Positions 57,037-64,000 of a stretch of 64,000 nucleotides of DNA are shown one piece after another. The DNA is taken from positions 31,548 to 95,547 of the forward strand of contig PMOB01000026.1 of NCBI GenBank assembly GCA_003161615.1, written 5' to 3'. A model generated the notes under the pieces. That model had not been told where the DNA came from, ran no database searches, and saw only the letters and a list, made by a program, of their open reading frames with translations. Position numbers and translations under genes: made by a program. The stretch is from Actinomycetota bacterium (GTDB lineage: Bacteria; Actinomycetota; Thermoleophilia; Gaiellales; Gaiellaceae). Positions within the stretch are counted from its first letter, which is position 1. The number at the start of each line of letters is the position of its first letter.

Positions 57037-58635
57037 ATGAGGCGGGGGATAGCTCTCATGGCAGTCCTGTGCGCGGCGGCTGGGGCGACATCGGCGCGCG
57101 CCGGTACCGAGCTGGTCGTGACCGGCCACGGCTGGGGACACGGCGTCGGGATGAGCCAGTGGGGCGCCTACGGCTACGCGCGCCACGGCTGGAGCTACCG
57201 CCGGATCCTCTTCCACTACTACCCCGGCACGAAGCTCGGGCGCAGCAGCGAGCCGCGCGTCCGCGTCCTTCTCGCGCAGAACGTCCACGTCGCGACGATC
57301 GGCTGCGCGGCGCCGCTGAAGGTCAACAACGGCCGGACCTTCACCCATCGCTTCAAGGCCGGGACGTTCGGGGTCGGCCCGCGGCTCGTTCTTCCCATCC
57401 GGAAGGACGGACGCGGACGGTCGCTCGGCCATCTCGCGGTCTTCAGCTGCGCGCGGGCGCCACTCACGCTCGACGGGCGCTCCTACCAAGGCACCTTCGT
57501 GGTGCGCGGCAACGGCTCGACGCTCGACGTCGTCAACGCGCTCAAGCTCGACACCTATGTCCGCGGCGTCGTTCCGTCGGAGTCGCCGTCCCGCTGGCCG
57601 CTCGCCGAGCTCGAGGCGCAGGCGGTCGCGGCGCGCTCGTACGCGGTCGCCGAGTTGAAGTCGAAGGCGAGGTACGACCTTCTCCCCGACACACGCGACC
57701 AGGTCTACGGCGGTGTCGCCGCCGAGCGGCCGCACAGCGATCTCGCCGTCTACAAGACGCGTGGCCAGATCCTCACCTGGGATGGAGGTGTCGCCCGGAC
57801 GTACTACTCGTCGAGCTCGGGCGGCCGCACCGAGTCGGTGCAGGACGCGTGGCCGGGGGCCGCTCCGATCCCGTATCTCCGCTCGGTGCCGGATCCGTAC
57901 GACACGTTCTCGCCGCATCACGACTGGGGGCCGTACGCGTTCACCGGGTCGCGGCTCGCGCAGCGGCTCGGGTTGCGTGGGACGATCGAGTCCGCGCGGA
58001 TCGAGCGGGACTCGAGCTGGCGGGTTTCTTCGGTGCGGCTGCGGCTCTCCTCCGGCGCGACGGCCAGCCGCAGCGGAGCCGCGGTCGCGCAGGCGCTCGG
58101 CCTCCGCTCGACCTGGTTCTCCATCGGCGAGCTCGAGCTGTCGACGAGTGAGCAACGCGTCCTCTACGGTCGCGCCGTCCGCGTCGTCGCTCGCGCGGTC
58201 GGCGCGAAAGGCGCGCGGCTCCAGCAGCAAAGCGGCGACGGCTCGTGGCGGACCATGCGTCGCGTCCGCGGCAGGACGGAGCTCTCGCTCGTGCCGCACG
58301 CGAGCACGGCGTTCCGGCTTCTCGTGCCCGGGACGAGCGGCACGAGCGTCGACGTCGCCGTCGCGCCGCGATTGCGTGTCCAGGCGCTCGGCACGCATCT
58401 TCTCGGCGGCGAAGTCCTGCCGCACACCGCCGGGCCGGTCGAGGTGTGGAGGCTGGAGCGCGGCGCCTGGACGGTCGTCTCCCGGCCGCACGTCCTGCCA
58501 AGCGGCGACTTCAGGACGCCGCTGCGCCTGCGCCCGACCGTCTACCGGATCACCGCCGGCGGCGACGGCGTGCTCGCCTCGACCCGGACTCGACTCGTCG
58601 TCACACGCTCGCTTCTCGCGACGCTGCGCCACTAG
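57037..58635 (+). CDS. Secreted SpoIID/LytB domain protein
   Basis: ATG at 57037 gives 532 residues. A signal peptide (ALMAVLCAAAGATSARA) precedes GHGWGHGVGMSQWGAYGYA, the signature that in SpoIID/LytB proteins lies near the end of the domain. The SpoIID fold follows, with VVPSESPSRWPLAELEAQAVAARSYAVAE and STGGRTES-like SSSGGRTESVQDAW. The C-terminal ~200 residues are beta-rich and may be wall-binding. SpoIID enzymes are lytic transglycosylases of denuded peptidoglycan. The lineage is not spore-forming as far as the window shows, so a wall-remodelling role is more likely. Confidence 0.87.
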   Translation: MRRGIALMAVLCAAAGATSARAGTELVVTGHGWGHGVGMSQWGAYGYARHGWSYRRILFHYYPGTKLGRSSEPRVRVLLAQNVHVATIGCAAPLKVNNGRTFTHRFKAGTFGVGPRLVLPIRKDGRGRSLGHLAVFSCARAPLTLDGRSYQGTFVVRGNGSTLDVVNALKLDTYVRGVVPSESPSRWPLAELEAQAVAARSYAVAELKSKARYDLLPDTRDQVYGGVAAERPHSDLAVYKTRGQILTWDGGVARTYYSSSSGGRTESVQDAWPGAAPIPYLRSVPDPYDTFSPHHDWGPYAFTGSRLAQRLGLRGTIESARIERDSSWRVSSVRLRLSSGATASRSGAAVAQALGLRSTWFSIGELELSTSEQRVLYGRAVRVVARAVGAKGARLQQQSGDGSWRTMRRVRGRTELSLVPHASTAFRLLVPGTSGTSVDVAVAPRLRVQALGTHLLGGEVLPHTAGPVEVWRLERGAWTVVSRPHVLPSGDFRTPLRLRPTVYRITAGGDGVLASTRTRLVVTRSLLATLRH

Positions 58636-58644
58636 CCTGCCTGC

Positions 58645-59361
58645 ATGAACCCAAGCTTTCTGTTGGGCGGCGAGCTCGAGGTGCGCCGCGTCGGCTTCGG
58701 CGCGATGCGGATCGTCGAGGATCCGGACGAGGGGAGGAGCGTCCTCCGCCGCGCGCTCGAGCTCGGCGTCAACTTCGTCGACACCGCCGATGTCTACGGT
58801 GCCGGCCGCAGCGAGGAGCTGGTCGCCGAGGCGCTCCATCCGTATCCGCCGGGACTCGTCATCGCGACGAAGGGCGGGCTAGGGCGCGGCTTCCAGGAAA
58901 GGCACCGCGACGCGCGTCCCGAGCGGCTACGCGAAGCATGCGACGAAAGCCTCCGCCGCCTGCGGCTCGAGCGGATCGACCTCTACCAGCTGCACCGGCA
59001 CGACCCGGAAGTGCCGATCGAGGAATCCGTGGGGGCGCTCGAGCAGCTGCGGCAGGAAGGGAAGGTCCGCTTGATCGGGCTTTCGAACGTCTCGGTCGGC
59101 CAGCTGCGTGCGGCGCAGTCGGTGACGTCGATCGCGTCCGTTCAGAACGAGTACAACCGCGGCCTGCTCACCTCGGAGGACGTGCTGGCGGCGTGCGAGG
59201 CGGACGGGATCGCGTTTCTGCCCTGGCGTCCGCTCGGTGAGGGGCTTCAGTCTCCGGCGGAGGAGATCCGCTGGCTCCTCGACCGCTCGCCCGTCATCCT
59301 GCCGATCCCGGGGACGTCGAAGGTCGAGCACCTCGAGGCCAACATGGCCACCGTGCCGTGA
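58645..59361 (+). CDS. Aldo/keto reductase, shortened C-terminus
   Basis: The 238-residue TIM-barrel oxidoreductase has catalytic Asp and Tyr in NFVDTADVYGAGRSEELVAEAL, Lys in VIATKGGLG and His in LYQLHRHDPEVPIEESVGAL. NADPH-phosphate contacts PIPGTSKVEHLEANM are near the end. It is shorter than usual (~270-320) because the region after FLPWRPLGEG has a deletion and the C-terminal helices are lost. Its last 68 bp overlap a convergent permease gene. It may still fold, as all four catalytic residues remain. Confidence 0.88.
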   Translation: MNPSFLLGGELEVRRVGFGAMRIVEDPDEGRSVLRRALELGVNFVDTADVYGAGRSEELVAEALHPYPPGLVIATKGGLGRGFQERHRDARPERLREACDESLRRLRLERIDLYQLHRHDPEVPIEESVGALEQLRQEGKVRLIGLSNVSVGQLRAAQSVTSIASVQNEYNRGLLTSEDVLAACEADGIAFLPWRPLGEGLQSPAEEIRWLLDRSPVILPIPGTSKVEHLEANMATVP

Positions 59362-60160
59362 CCGACGCCGCCGCGAACGAAAGCGCATAGATCACGGCCG
59401 CCACTCCGATGATGGCGCTGCTGGGCGGGAACGACGGGATCACGTAGGCGAGGACGACCCCGAGCCAGAGCGAGGCGATTGCGAACACGCTGGAGAGGGT
59501 GAGCGCGAGGTACGGGCTCGCCGTGAGCCGAGCGGCGGCCCCGGCGGGCACGGCGATCAGCCCGAGCATGAGCAACGCGCCGACGACCTGCGTCGCCTCG
59601 GCCGCGTCGACGCCGACGAGCACGAGGAACCCGGCTCCGAGCGCGGTCACCGGCAGACCTTGGGCGGCGGCCACCTTGGAGTCGATCGTGGCGCAGAGCA
59701 GCGGCCTGGCGATCGCGAGCATGATCACGAAGAGCGCCACGCCGATCACCGCGGCCAGCCGTGCCTGGCCCCCGCTCAGTCCGAAGATCGAGCCGAACAG
59801 AGTGCGGGCGGCGATGACGCCGTTCCCGCCGCGGCTCGAACGGTTGAAGAGGTCGAGGAAGAAGGCGCCGAGGCCGAGCACCCAGGCGAGCGTCGTCCCG
59901 ATCGCGACATCGTCGCTCGCGGCCCGGTCTCCGAGCAGGGCGAGGAGCAGCGCGACGACGACTGTTGCAGCGAACAGGCCGAAGCGAAGATCGACGCCCG
60001 CTGCCGCCGCTGCGAGGGCGCCGGTGAAGGAGACGTGGCTGAGCGTGTCGCCGGCGAAGACCTGGCCGCGAAGAACTACGAAGTAGCCGATCGCCCCACT
60101 CGCGAGCGCGATCGGCGTTCCGGCGAGCAACGCGAGCCGGATGAAGTCCTGCGACAGCAT
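59294..60160 (-). CDS. znuB: Zinc/manganese ABC transporter permease (second)
   Basis: ATG at 60160 gives 288 residues with ~8 helices of the ABC-3 family: GAIGYFVVLRGQVFAGDTLSHVSFTGALAAAAAGVDLRFG near the start and VVGALLMLGLIAVPAGAAARLT near the coupling region. It is the last gene of znuACBB and coupled by TGATG to the other permease. The C-terminal end (~20 residues, Arg/Pro/Ser) is antisense to the reductase gene's end and may be a run-on extension. Confidence 0.88.
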   Translation of the reverse strand: MLSQDFIRLALLAGTPIALASGAIGYFVVLRGQVFAGDTLSHVSFTGALAAAAAGVDLRFGLFAATVVVALLLALLGDRAASDDVAIGTTLAWVLGLGAFFLDLFNRSSRGGNGVIAARTLFGSIFGLSGGQARLAAVIGVALFVIMLAIARPLLCATIDSKVAAAQGLPVTALGAGFLVLVGVDAAEATQVVGALLMLGLIAVPAGAAARLTASPYLALTLSSVFAIASLWLGVVLAYVIPSFPPSSAIIGVAAVIYALSFAAASVTARWPCWPRGARPSTSPGSAG

Positions 60161-60975
60161 CACGACCTCACGAGCCGGCGGAAGAGCCGCGCAGCGAGGT
60201 ACACGGCGAAGGCGAGCGTCGTCACATAGAAGCCGACCGAGTAGTCGGTGTAATACGAGAGCAAGAGCCCGGTCCAGGTGACGAGGAGCCCGATCGCGAC
60301 GCTGAGGCCGATCCCGCCGGCGATGCTTGACGTGAGCTGCTGTGCGGCGGCGGCCGGAGCGACGAGGAGCGCGAAGACCAGCAGGACGCCCGTGATCTGC
60401 GCGGTGGAGGCCACGGCGAGGCCGAGGACGAGCAGGAAGGCGATCTCGAGGGCGCGCACCGGCACACCTCCGGCGCGAGCGACAAGGTCGTCGATAGAGC
60501 TGAAGAGCAGCGGCCTGCCTACGACCGCGAAGAACGCGAGTGCGCACACGGCAACACCGGCGAGGACATCCACCTGCGTCGCCGTGATCCCGAGGAAGGA
60601 GCCGAACAGAAGATTCTCGAGGTTCTCGAGAATCCCGCCGTAAAGACTCAGGAAGAGGAAGCCGAGGGCGAAGCCGGTGACCTGGACGGCGCCGATCACG
60701 GCCGACTCCTGGGCGAGATTTCGCCGATTGTCCGTCCGCGAGCCGGCGGCGATCGCGGCGGCCGCGATCCCACATGCGGCGAAGTAGCCGAGTGGCAGCG
60801 GCAAGCCGGCCAGCGCGGCGCCGCTCGCTCCGGGGAACGACATCACCGAGAGGGCGTGCCCGGCGAACGTCTGCCGGCGAAGCACGACGAACCAGCCGGT
60901 GACCGCCGCCATCACGGCGACGATCGTCCCCGCCTCGAGCGCGTGGACCATGAACGGGTAGGCGAAGAAGCTCAC
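60160..60975 (-). CDS. znuB: Zinc/manganese ABC transporter permease (first)
   Basis: GTG at 60975 overlaps the ATPase stop (GTGA), giving 271 residues. ABC-3 family helices are clear: VTGWFVVLRRQTFAGHALSVMSFPGASGAALAGLPLPLGYF and ITGVLLVFALLVAPAAAAQQL. It differs from the second permease in the conserved histidine loop (GHALS versus GDTLSH), so the two probably form a heterodimer. Confidence 0.9.
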   Translation of the reverse strand: MSFFAYPFMVHALEAGTIVAVMAAVTGWFVVLRRQTFAGHALSVMSFPGASGAALAGLPLPLGYFAACGIAAAAIAAGSRTDNRRNLAQESAVIGAVQVTGFALGFLFLSLYGGILENLENLLFGSFLGITATQVDVLAGVAVCALAFFAVVGRPLLFSSIDDLVARAGGVPVRALEIAFLLVLGLAVASTAQITGVLLVFALLVAPAAAAQQLTSSIAGGIGLSVAIGLLVTWTGLLLSYYTDYSVGFYVTTLAFAVYLAARLFRRLVRS

Positions 60976-61775
60976 GGATGCGCGTGCCGGTCGGCGTGGT
61001 GCGCGGGAGCCTCCGGGAGGCCGACGACGACCAGCCGTCCGTCGGACGTGCGCAGCACCTCGATCGGCGTCCGGTACAGGGCGGTCAACGTCTCGTTCGT
61101 GATCACCTGTGCCGGAGGGCCGGCGAGAACGCGGCCGCCGGCGACGTAGATGACGCGGTCGAGGTACGGGAGCAGCGGGTTGACGTCGTGGGCAACGAGC
61201 AGCACCGTCACGTCTCGCTCGCGCCGGATCCGGTCGACGAGAGCAGAGACCGAGCTCTGGTTCGGCAGGTCGAGGCTGTCGAGCGGCTCGTCGAGTAGCA
61301 GGAGTTGGGGCGAGCTGATCAGCGCCCGCGCGATCAGGAGTCGCTGCTGCTCGCCGCCGGAGCACTCGCCGATTGCCCTGCCGGCGTACTCGGTCGCACC
61401 GACGAGCTCGATTGCCTCCTGCACCTGCGCGCGGTGGCCATCACGCCACGGGAGCGGCAGGCCGAAGCGCGTCCCGTCGAGGCCGAGTCGGACGACGTCG
61501 GTGCCGCGGATCCGCGGCGTCTGGTCAAACGCGTGCCGCTGTGGCACGTAGCCGATTTCGCTGCCGTGGGTGCCCGGAGCTGCGCCGAGTACGGAGACGG
61601 TGCCGGCGCTGGGACTGAGGAGGCCGAGCAGCAACTCGATCAGCGTCGACTTGCCGGCGGCGTTCGGCCCGAGCACCGCGACGAACTCCCCCCGTTCGAT
61701 GTCGACATTCGCCCCGCTCCAGACGGTGCGGCCGTCTCGTGCGACCGCCACATCCGCCAGTTCGATGGCGGGCAT
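60972..61775 (-). CDS. znuC: Zinc ABC transporter ATP-binding protein
   Basis: ATG at 61775 gives 267 residues. Walker A GPNAAGKST, Q-loop YVPQRHAFD, signature CSGGEQQRLLIARAL, Walker B LLLLDEPLDSLD and H-loop AHDVNPLLPYLD are complete. A His-containing tail (APAHHADRHAHP) ends the protein, as in several ZnuC. The gene is 5 bp after znuA and overlaps the first permease gene. Confidence 0.92.
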   Translation of the reverse strand: MPAIELADVAVARDGRTVWSGANVDIERGEFVAVLGPNAAGKSTLIELLLGLLSPSAGTVSVLGAAPGTHGSEIGYVPQRHAFDQTPRIRGTDVVRLGLDGTRFGLPLPWRDGHRAQVQEAIELVGATEYAGRAIGECSGGEQQRLLIARALISSPQLLLLDEPLDSLDLPNQSSVSALVDRIRRERDVTVLLVAHDVNPLLPYLDRVIYVAGGRVLAGPPAQVITNETLTALYRTPIEVLRTSDGRLVVVGLPEAPAHHADRHAHP

Positions 61776-61780
61776 GTCTT

Positions 61781-62695
61781 CTACCTCCCGGTCGCCGCGT
61801 GCAGCGCGTTGATCAGTCCCTTTAGCTCGGCCACCTGCCACTGCTCGAAGGTGTCGCCCGCGGGCGAGAGCGTCTCGGTCACCGTCGCGATCGGGATGTG
61901 CTTGGAGCGGCAGATCGCATTGATCCGCTGGATGTCCGGCGTCGCGTTCTGGCTGTTGTAGATCCAGACCTTGATCAGTCCCCTCTGCGCCTGCGCGTCG
62001 ACCGTCTCCTTGTCCTGCGCGCTGATCTCTGTGCCCTCCGCGACGGCCTTGGCGAAGCTGTAGGGAGTGAGGAGCTTGAGGCCGAGCGCCTGGCCGAGAG
62101 GCTGGAAGATGCTCTCGCTGTAGCCGATCGGCACGCCGGAGAAGCGCGTGCGGATCTCGGCGCTCAGATGGTTGTACGTCGAGAGCGAGCTGCGCTCGAA
62201 GTGCTGCTCGCGTGCCGCGAAATATGTCTTGTCGGCCGGATCGAGCTTGTCGTAGTCGGTGACGATCGCGGCGATCACCTTCTGCACACTCGTCGGCGAG
62301 TACCACTGGTGCGGGTTGTCGCCATCCACGAGACCGAGCAGGTTGCCAACGTCGAGCGTCGTCCGGCCCGAGACCGGGTTCGCTGCGAGCAGGCGCGACG
62401 CCCACGTGTCGTAGCCGATGCCGTTCACAAGCGCGAGCTTCGCGCCGGCCAGAGTACGGGCGTCGCCGGCCGTCGGCTCATACGAGTGGGGGTCGGTGCT
62501 CGGGTTGACGATGATGCTGTGCACCGAGACCTTTGAGCCGCCAAGCTGGGAGGCGATGCTGCCCCAGAAGTTCTCCGCAGCGACGACCTGCAGCTTCCCC
62601 TGCGCGGCAGCCGGATTCCCGCCGCCGCAGGCGGTGAAGGTGATGGCCGCGAGTGTGCTCCCCGCGACTACGAGAATGGTTCTCACTATCATCAC
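61781..62695 (-). CDS. znuA: Zinc ABC transporter substrate-binding lipoprotein
   Basis: The 304-residue protein has a lipoprotein signal (VVAGSTLAAITFTAC followed by Gly/Gly/Gly). The ZnuA/TroA fold follows, with metal ligand candidates His in NPSTDPHSYEP, His in NPHQWYSP, and Glu/Asp later. The long His-rich loop of Gram-negative ZnuA is absent. It captures zinc, or possibly manganese, outside the membrane. It is first in the operon and divergent from zur, with 17 bp between start codons. Confidence 0.9.
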   Translation of the reverse strand: MMIVRTILVVAGSTLAAITFTACGGGNPAAAQGKLQVVAAENFWGSIASQLGGSKVSVHSIIVNPSTDPHSYEPTAGDARTLAGAKLALVNGIGYDTWASRLLAANPVSGRTTLDVGNLLGLVDGDNPHQWYSPTSVQKVIAAIVTDYDKLDPADKTYFAAREQHFERSSLSTYNHLSAEIRTRFSGVPIGYSESIFQPLGQALGLKLLTPYSFAKAVAEGTEISAQDKETVDAQAQRGLIKVWIYNSQNATPDIQRINAICRSKHIPIATVTETLSPAGDTFEQWQVAELKGLINALHAATGR

Positions 62696-62707
62696 GAGCT
62701 AGAATAG
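62672..62707. promoter_or_regulatory. Divergent zur/znuA promoter with candidate Zur box
   Basis: TAGAAT (62700-62705) reads as a -10 box on the plus strand, seven bases before the zur GTG. The same bases read as TATTCT (62706-62701) on the minus strand, five bases before the znuA ATG. Both mRNAs would be leaderless or nearly so. The inverted repeat GAGAA-TGG-TTCTC (62672-62684) resembles Fur/Zur operators and covers the zur -35 region and the first codons of znuA. Confidence 0.55.
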
Positions 62708-62712
62708 GGCAC

Positions 62713-63135
62713 GTGTCAACCGAAGCGCAAGATCTGTCCGCTCTTCTCGATCGCCATGGCGTCCGCGCAACCCCGCGACGGCTCGAGGTGCTCCAGGAAC
62801 TCGCGCGCGAGCCCGACGACGTGACGGCGCAGGAGCTCTGGAGCCGGTTGCGCAGGGGTGCCTCGACCACCGGGCTTGCGACCGTCTACCGGACGCTCGC
62901 CCTGCTGAGCGACGCAGGCGTGGTCGATGTCCTCTCCCACCACAGCGGCGAGCAGTGCTATCGCCTCTGCGGCGAGGCGCACCATCATCACCTCGTCTGC
63001 GAGCGCTGCCACCGCGTCGTGGAGGTGGAGGAGTGCGACCTCGGCGGCTGGGTGAACAAGGCCGCGAAGCGCCACGGCTTCGTCGCCACCGAGCATCGCG
63101 TCGAGATCAGTGGACTTTGCGCAGCCTGCCGGTAG
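62713..63135 (+). CDS. zur: Fur family metal regulator, probably Zur
   Basis: GTG at 62713 gives 140 residues; the track start lies inside znuA. The winged helix has GVRATPRRLEVLQEL and TTGLATVYRTLALLSDAGVV. The metal sites follow: HHSGEQCYRLCGEAHHHHLVCERCHRVVEVEE, and the C-terminal CAAC. CERC plus CAAC form the structural zinc site. Its position back to back with znuACBB indicates zinc-dependent repression of both. Iron (Fur) or peroxide (PerR) sensing is less likely. Confidence 0.93.
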   Translation: MSTEAQDLSALLDRHGVRATPRRLEVLQELAREPDDVTAQELWSRLRRGASTTGLATVYRTLALLSDAGVVDVLSHHSGEQCYRLCGEAHHHHLVCERCHRVVEVEECDLGGWVNKAAKRHGFVATEHRVEISGLCAACR

Positions 63136-63145
63136 GGTCGCGCTG

Positions 63146-63700
63146 ATGCGCATCGCAGCCGTTCTCGTGGTCACCCTGGCGCTCTCAGGCTGCGCGATAG
63201 GCAGCACGAAGACATCGACGGTGACCGTCACGCGGACGGTCACGACGCAGACGACTCCGACTCCAGGCGGCGCACTCGCGCAGACCGACAACGCCCGCTA
63301 CTTCGGCACGCCGGTCTCGATCACGCAGGCCGACCCGCGCCACTACCTGCTCGTCATCAAGCCGCAGTTCTTCCTTGTCGGCGTCACCGCGAACGTCGCC
63401 TTCGCGGCGTCGCAGGGAACGGCATGCGCTCCGCTCACGTGCCCCGGCGTCCCCGACGACCGTTGGGTGATCCCCGCGGGAAGCCAGAACCTGACGTTCG
63501 CCCTTCCCGCCAAGACGAGCGGCACCGTGCTGACTCTCGGCAAGCAGCAGATGCAGACGACGACGGTGACGGCCGCGCAGCTGGCCGCGATCATCGGCGG
63601 CGCGAAGACGCCGAAGCTCGTCGAGCCGCTCGACTCAGGGCTCTGGCTGACGGTCGACGTCGACAAGGTGACGTCGTTCGCGCAGCAGTTCCAGCCCTAG
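63146..63700 (+). CDS. Lipoprotein of unknown function
   Basis: ATG at 63146 gives 184 residues. The signal ends in LVVTLALSGC, a good lipobox. A Thr/Val-rich linker (TKTSTVTVTRTVTTQTTPTP) follows. The mature domain predicts beta strands, with CAPLTC as the only cysteine pair and FALPAKTSGTVLTLG later. No family is recognised. It is 10 bp after zur in the same direction, so it may be zinc-regulated; this is inferred. The stop overlaps the convergent hydratase gene (CTAG). Confidence 0.75.
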   Translation: MRIAAVLVVTLALSGCAIGSTKTSTVTVTRTVTTQTTPTPGGALAQTDNARYFGTPVSITQADPRHYLLVIKPQFFLVGVTANVAFAASQGTACAPLTCPGVPDDRWVIPAGSQNLTFALPAKTSGTVLTLGKQQMQTTTVTAAQLAAIIGGAKTPKLVEPLDSGLWLTVDVDKVTSFAQQFQP

Positions 63701-64000
63701 GGCTTCCAGCTCGGAGGGCGCTTCTCGAGGAAGGCGCGCAGACCTTCCTGGCCCTCCTCGCTCGTCCGGCGCTCGGCGATCCAGCGCGCCGTCTCCGGGC
63801 CGTCCGGCCGCTCGCGCACGAGCCGCTTCGCCCACCGCGCGGCGTGCGGTCCGGCGCCGAGCAGCTCCCCGATGATTCGCTCGACCGCGGCGTCGAGGTC
63901 GTCCGCGACCTCGTGGACCAAACCGATCCGCAGCGCCGCCTCCGCGTCGAAGCGCTCACCCGTCAGGAAGTACCGCCGCGCGGCCGACGGGCCGATCTTG
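63697..64000 (-). CDS. Enoyl-CoA hydratase/isomerase family protein (partial, C-terminal end)
   Basis: Only the last ~100 residues are in the window and the start lies beyond 64000. The part seen matches the crotonase family after its second active-site loop: IGPSAARRYFLTGERFDAEAA, LRIGLVHEVADDLD, a helical region, and the end TSEEGQEGLRAFLEKRPPSW. The last motif is the typical hydratase terminus. It hydrates enoyl-CoA or carries out a related reaction. It fits the fatty-acid/acyl-CoA theme at 51-57 kb. Confidence 0.9.
   Translation of the reverse strand, partial: KIGPSAARRYFLTGERFDAEAALRIGLVHEVADDLDAAVERIIGELLGAGPHAARWAKRLVRERPDGPETARWIAERRTSEEGQEGLRAFLEKRPPSWKP

Noticed and set aside
55888-58839. 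983-residue antisense ORF across the carboxylase and SpoIID genes
   Set aside because: Same GC-skew artefact; it conflicts with two well-supported genes.
1-64000. CRISPR arrays, insertion sequences, prophage or secondary-metabolite clusters
   Set aside because: No regularly spaced direct repeats, transposase, integrase, phage structural genes or synthase modules were seen.

Overview
The window is 64 kb of very GC-rich, gene-dense bacterial chromosome. Codons almost always end in G or C, GTG and TTG starts are common, and most operon neighbours overlap by ATGA, GTGA or TGATG. The order infC-rpmI-rplT-rRNA methyltransferase-pheS-pheT, PadR and Zur regulators, a class II-type cobalamin riboswitch, BC-BCCP fusion and DUF1469/DUF3618-like pairs all fit Actinobacteria. 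My inference is a deep-branching lineage such as Thermoleophilia/Gaiellales; this rests on gene style only. I see no CRISPR array, transposase, integrase or prophage. The long antisense ORFs in the track are shadows produced by GC skew at codon positions.

Layout. 1-6.4 kb: potassium cassette (end of kdpB, a KdpD sensor without kinase, Usp proteins, a KimA/YdaO-like permease, two TrkA/RCK proteins). 6.3-8.5 kb: PQQ-propeller lipoprotein, small coiled-coil protein and HAD protein. 8.5-11.4 kb: B12 riboswitch and a btuFCD-like importer. 11.4-16.7 kb: CinA-like protein, TMEM175-like channel, PadR plus membrane partner, PcrA helicase, M23 peptidase. 16.7-21.2 kb: subtilase with SWG repeats and a c-di-GMP pair (HD-GYP and GGDEF) sharing one membrane sensor domain. 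21.2-25.9 kb: tRNA-Val(GAC), FemAB-like GNAT, acyltransferase-3/SGNH, glycerate kinase, cold-shock protein, GNAT. 26-34.8 kb: translation genes (thrS, infC, rpmI, rplT, rRNA methyltransferase, pheST) with two SAM methyltransferases and a candidate ncRNA between them. 34.8-41.8 kb: small membrane proteins, an internally duplicated unknown protein, and a 2-oxoacid dehydrogenase complex (E1a, E1b, E2, then E3 after a 440-bp chain of hairpins). 42-46.7 kb: 41-residue basic peptide, hisC, MFS, meaB, ilvA. 46.7-57 kb: persulfide dioxygenase-like MBL/rhodanese, CopC-CopD fusion, two CtaG, acyl-CoA dehydrogenase, PepA, SCP2, GNAT, biotin carboxylase. 57-64 kb: SpoIID-like protein, aldo/keto reductase, znuACBB with divergent zur, lipoprotein, partial enoyl-CoA hydratase.

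How it works together. Potassium homeostasis is handled by several proteins with Usp or RCK domains. B12 uptake, MeaB, threonine deaminase, the 2-oxoacid dehydrogenase, biotin carboxylase and acyl-CoA dehydrogenase together suggest odd-chain and amino-acid catabolism through propionyl-CoA and methylmalonyl-CoA; that link is inferred. CopCD and CtaG point to copper supply for cytochrome oxidase. Zur and ZnuACB form a zinc circuit.

The least explained material is non-coding: (1) a 440-bp chain of near-perfect hairpins at 39.95-40.39 kb in front of the E3 gene; (2) a roughly 160-nt structured RNA candidate with its own promoter and terminator at 29.87-30.05 kb on the minus strand; (3) the structured leader of the subtilase gene beside c-di-GMP enzymes; and (4) the infC leader with a terminator and a mini-ORF.
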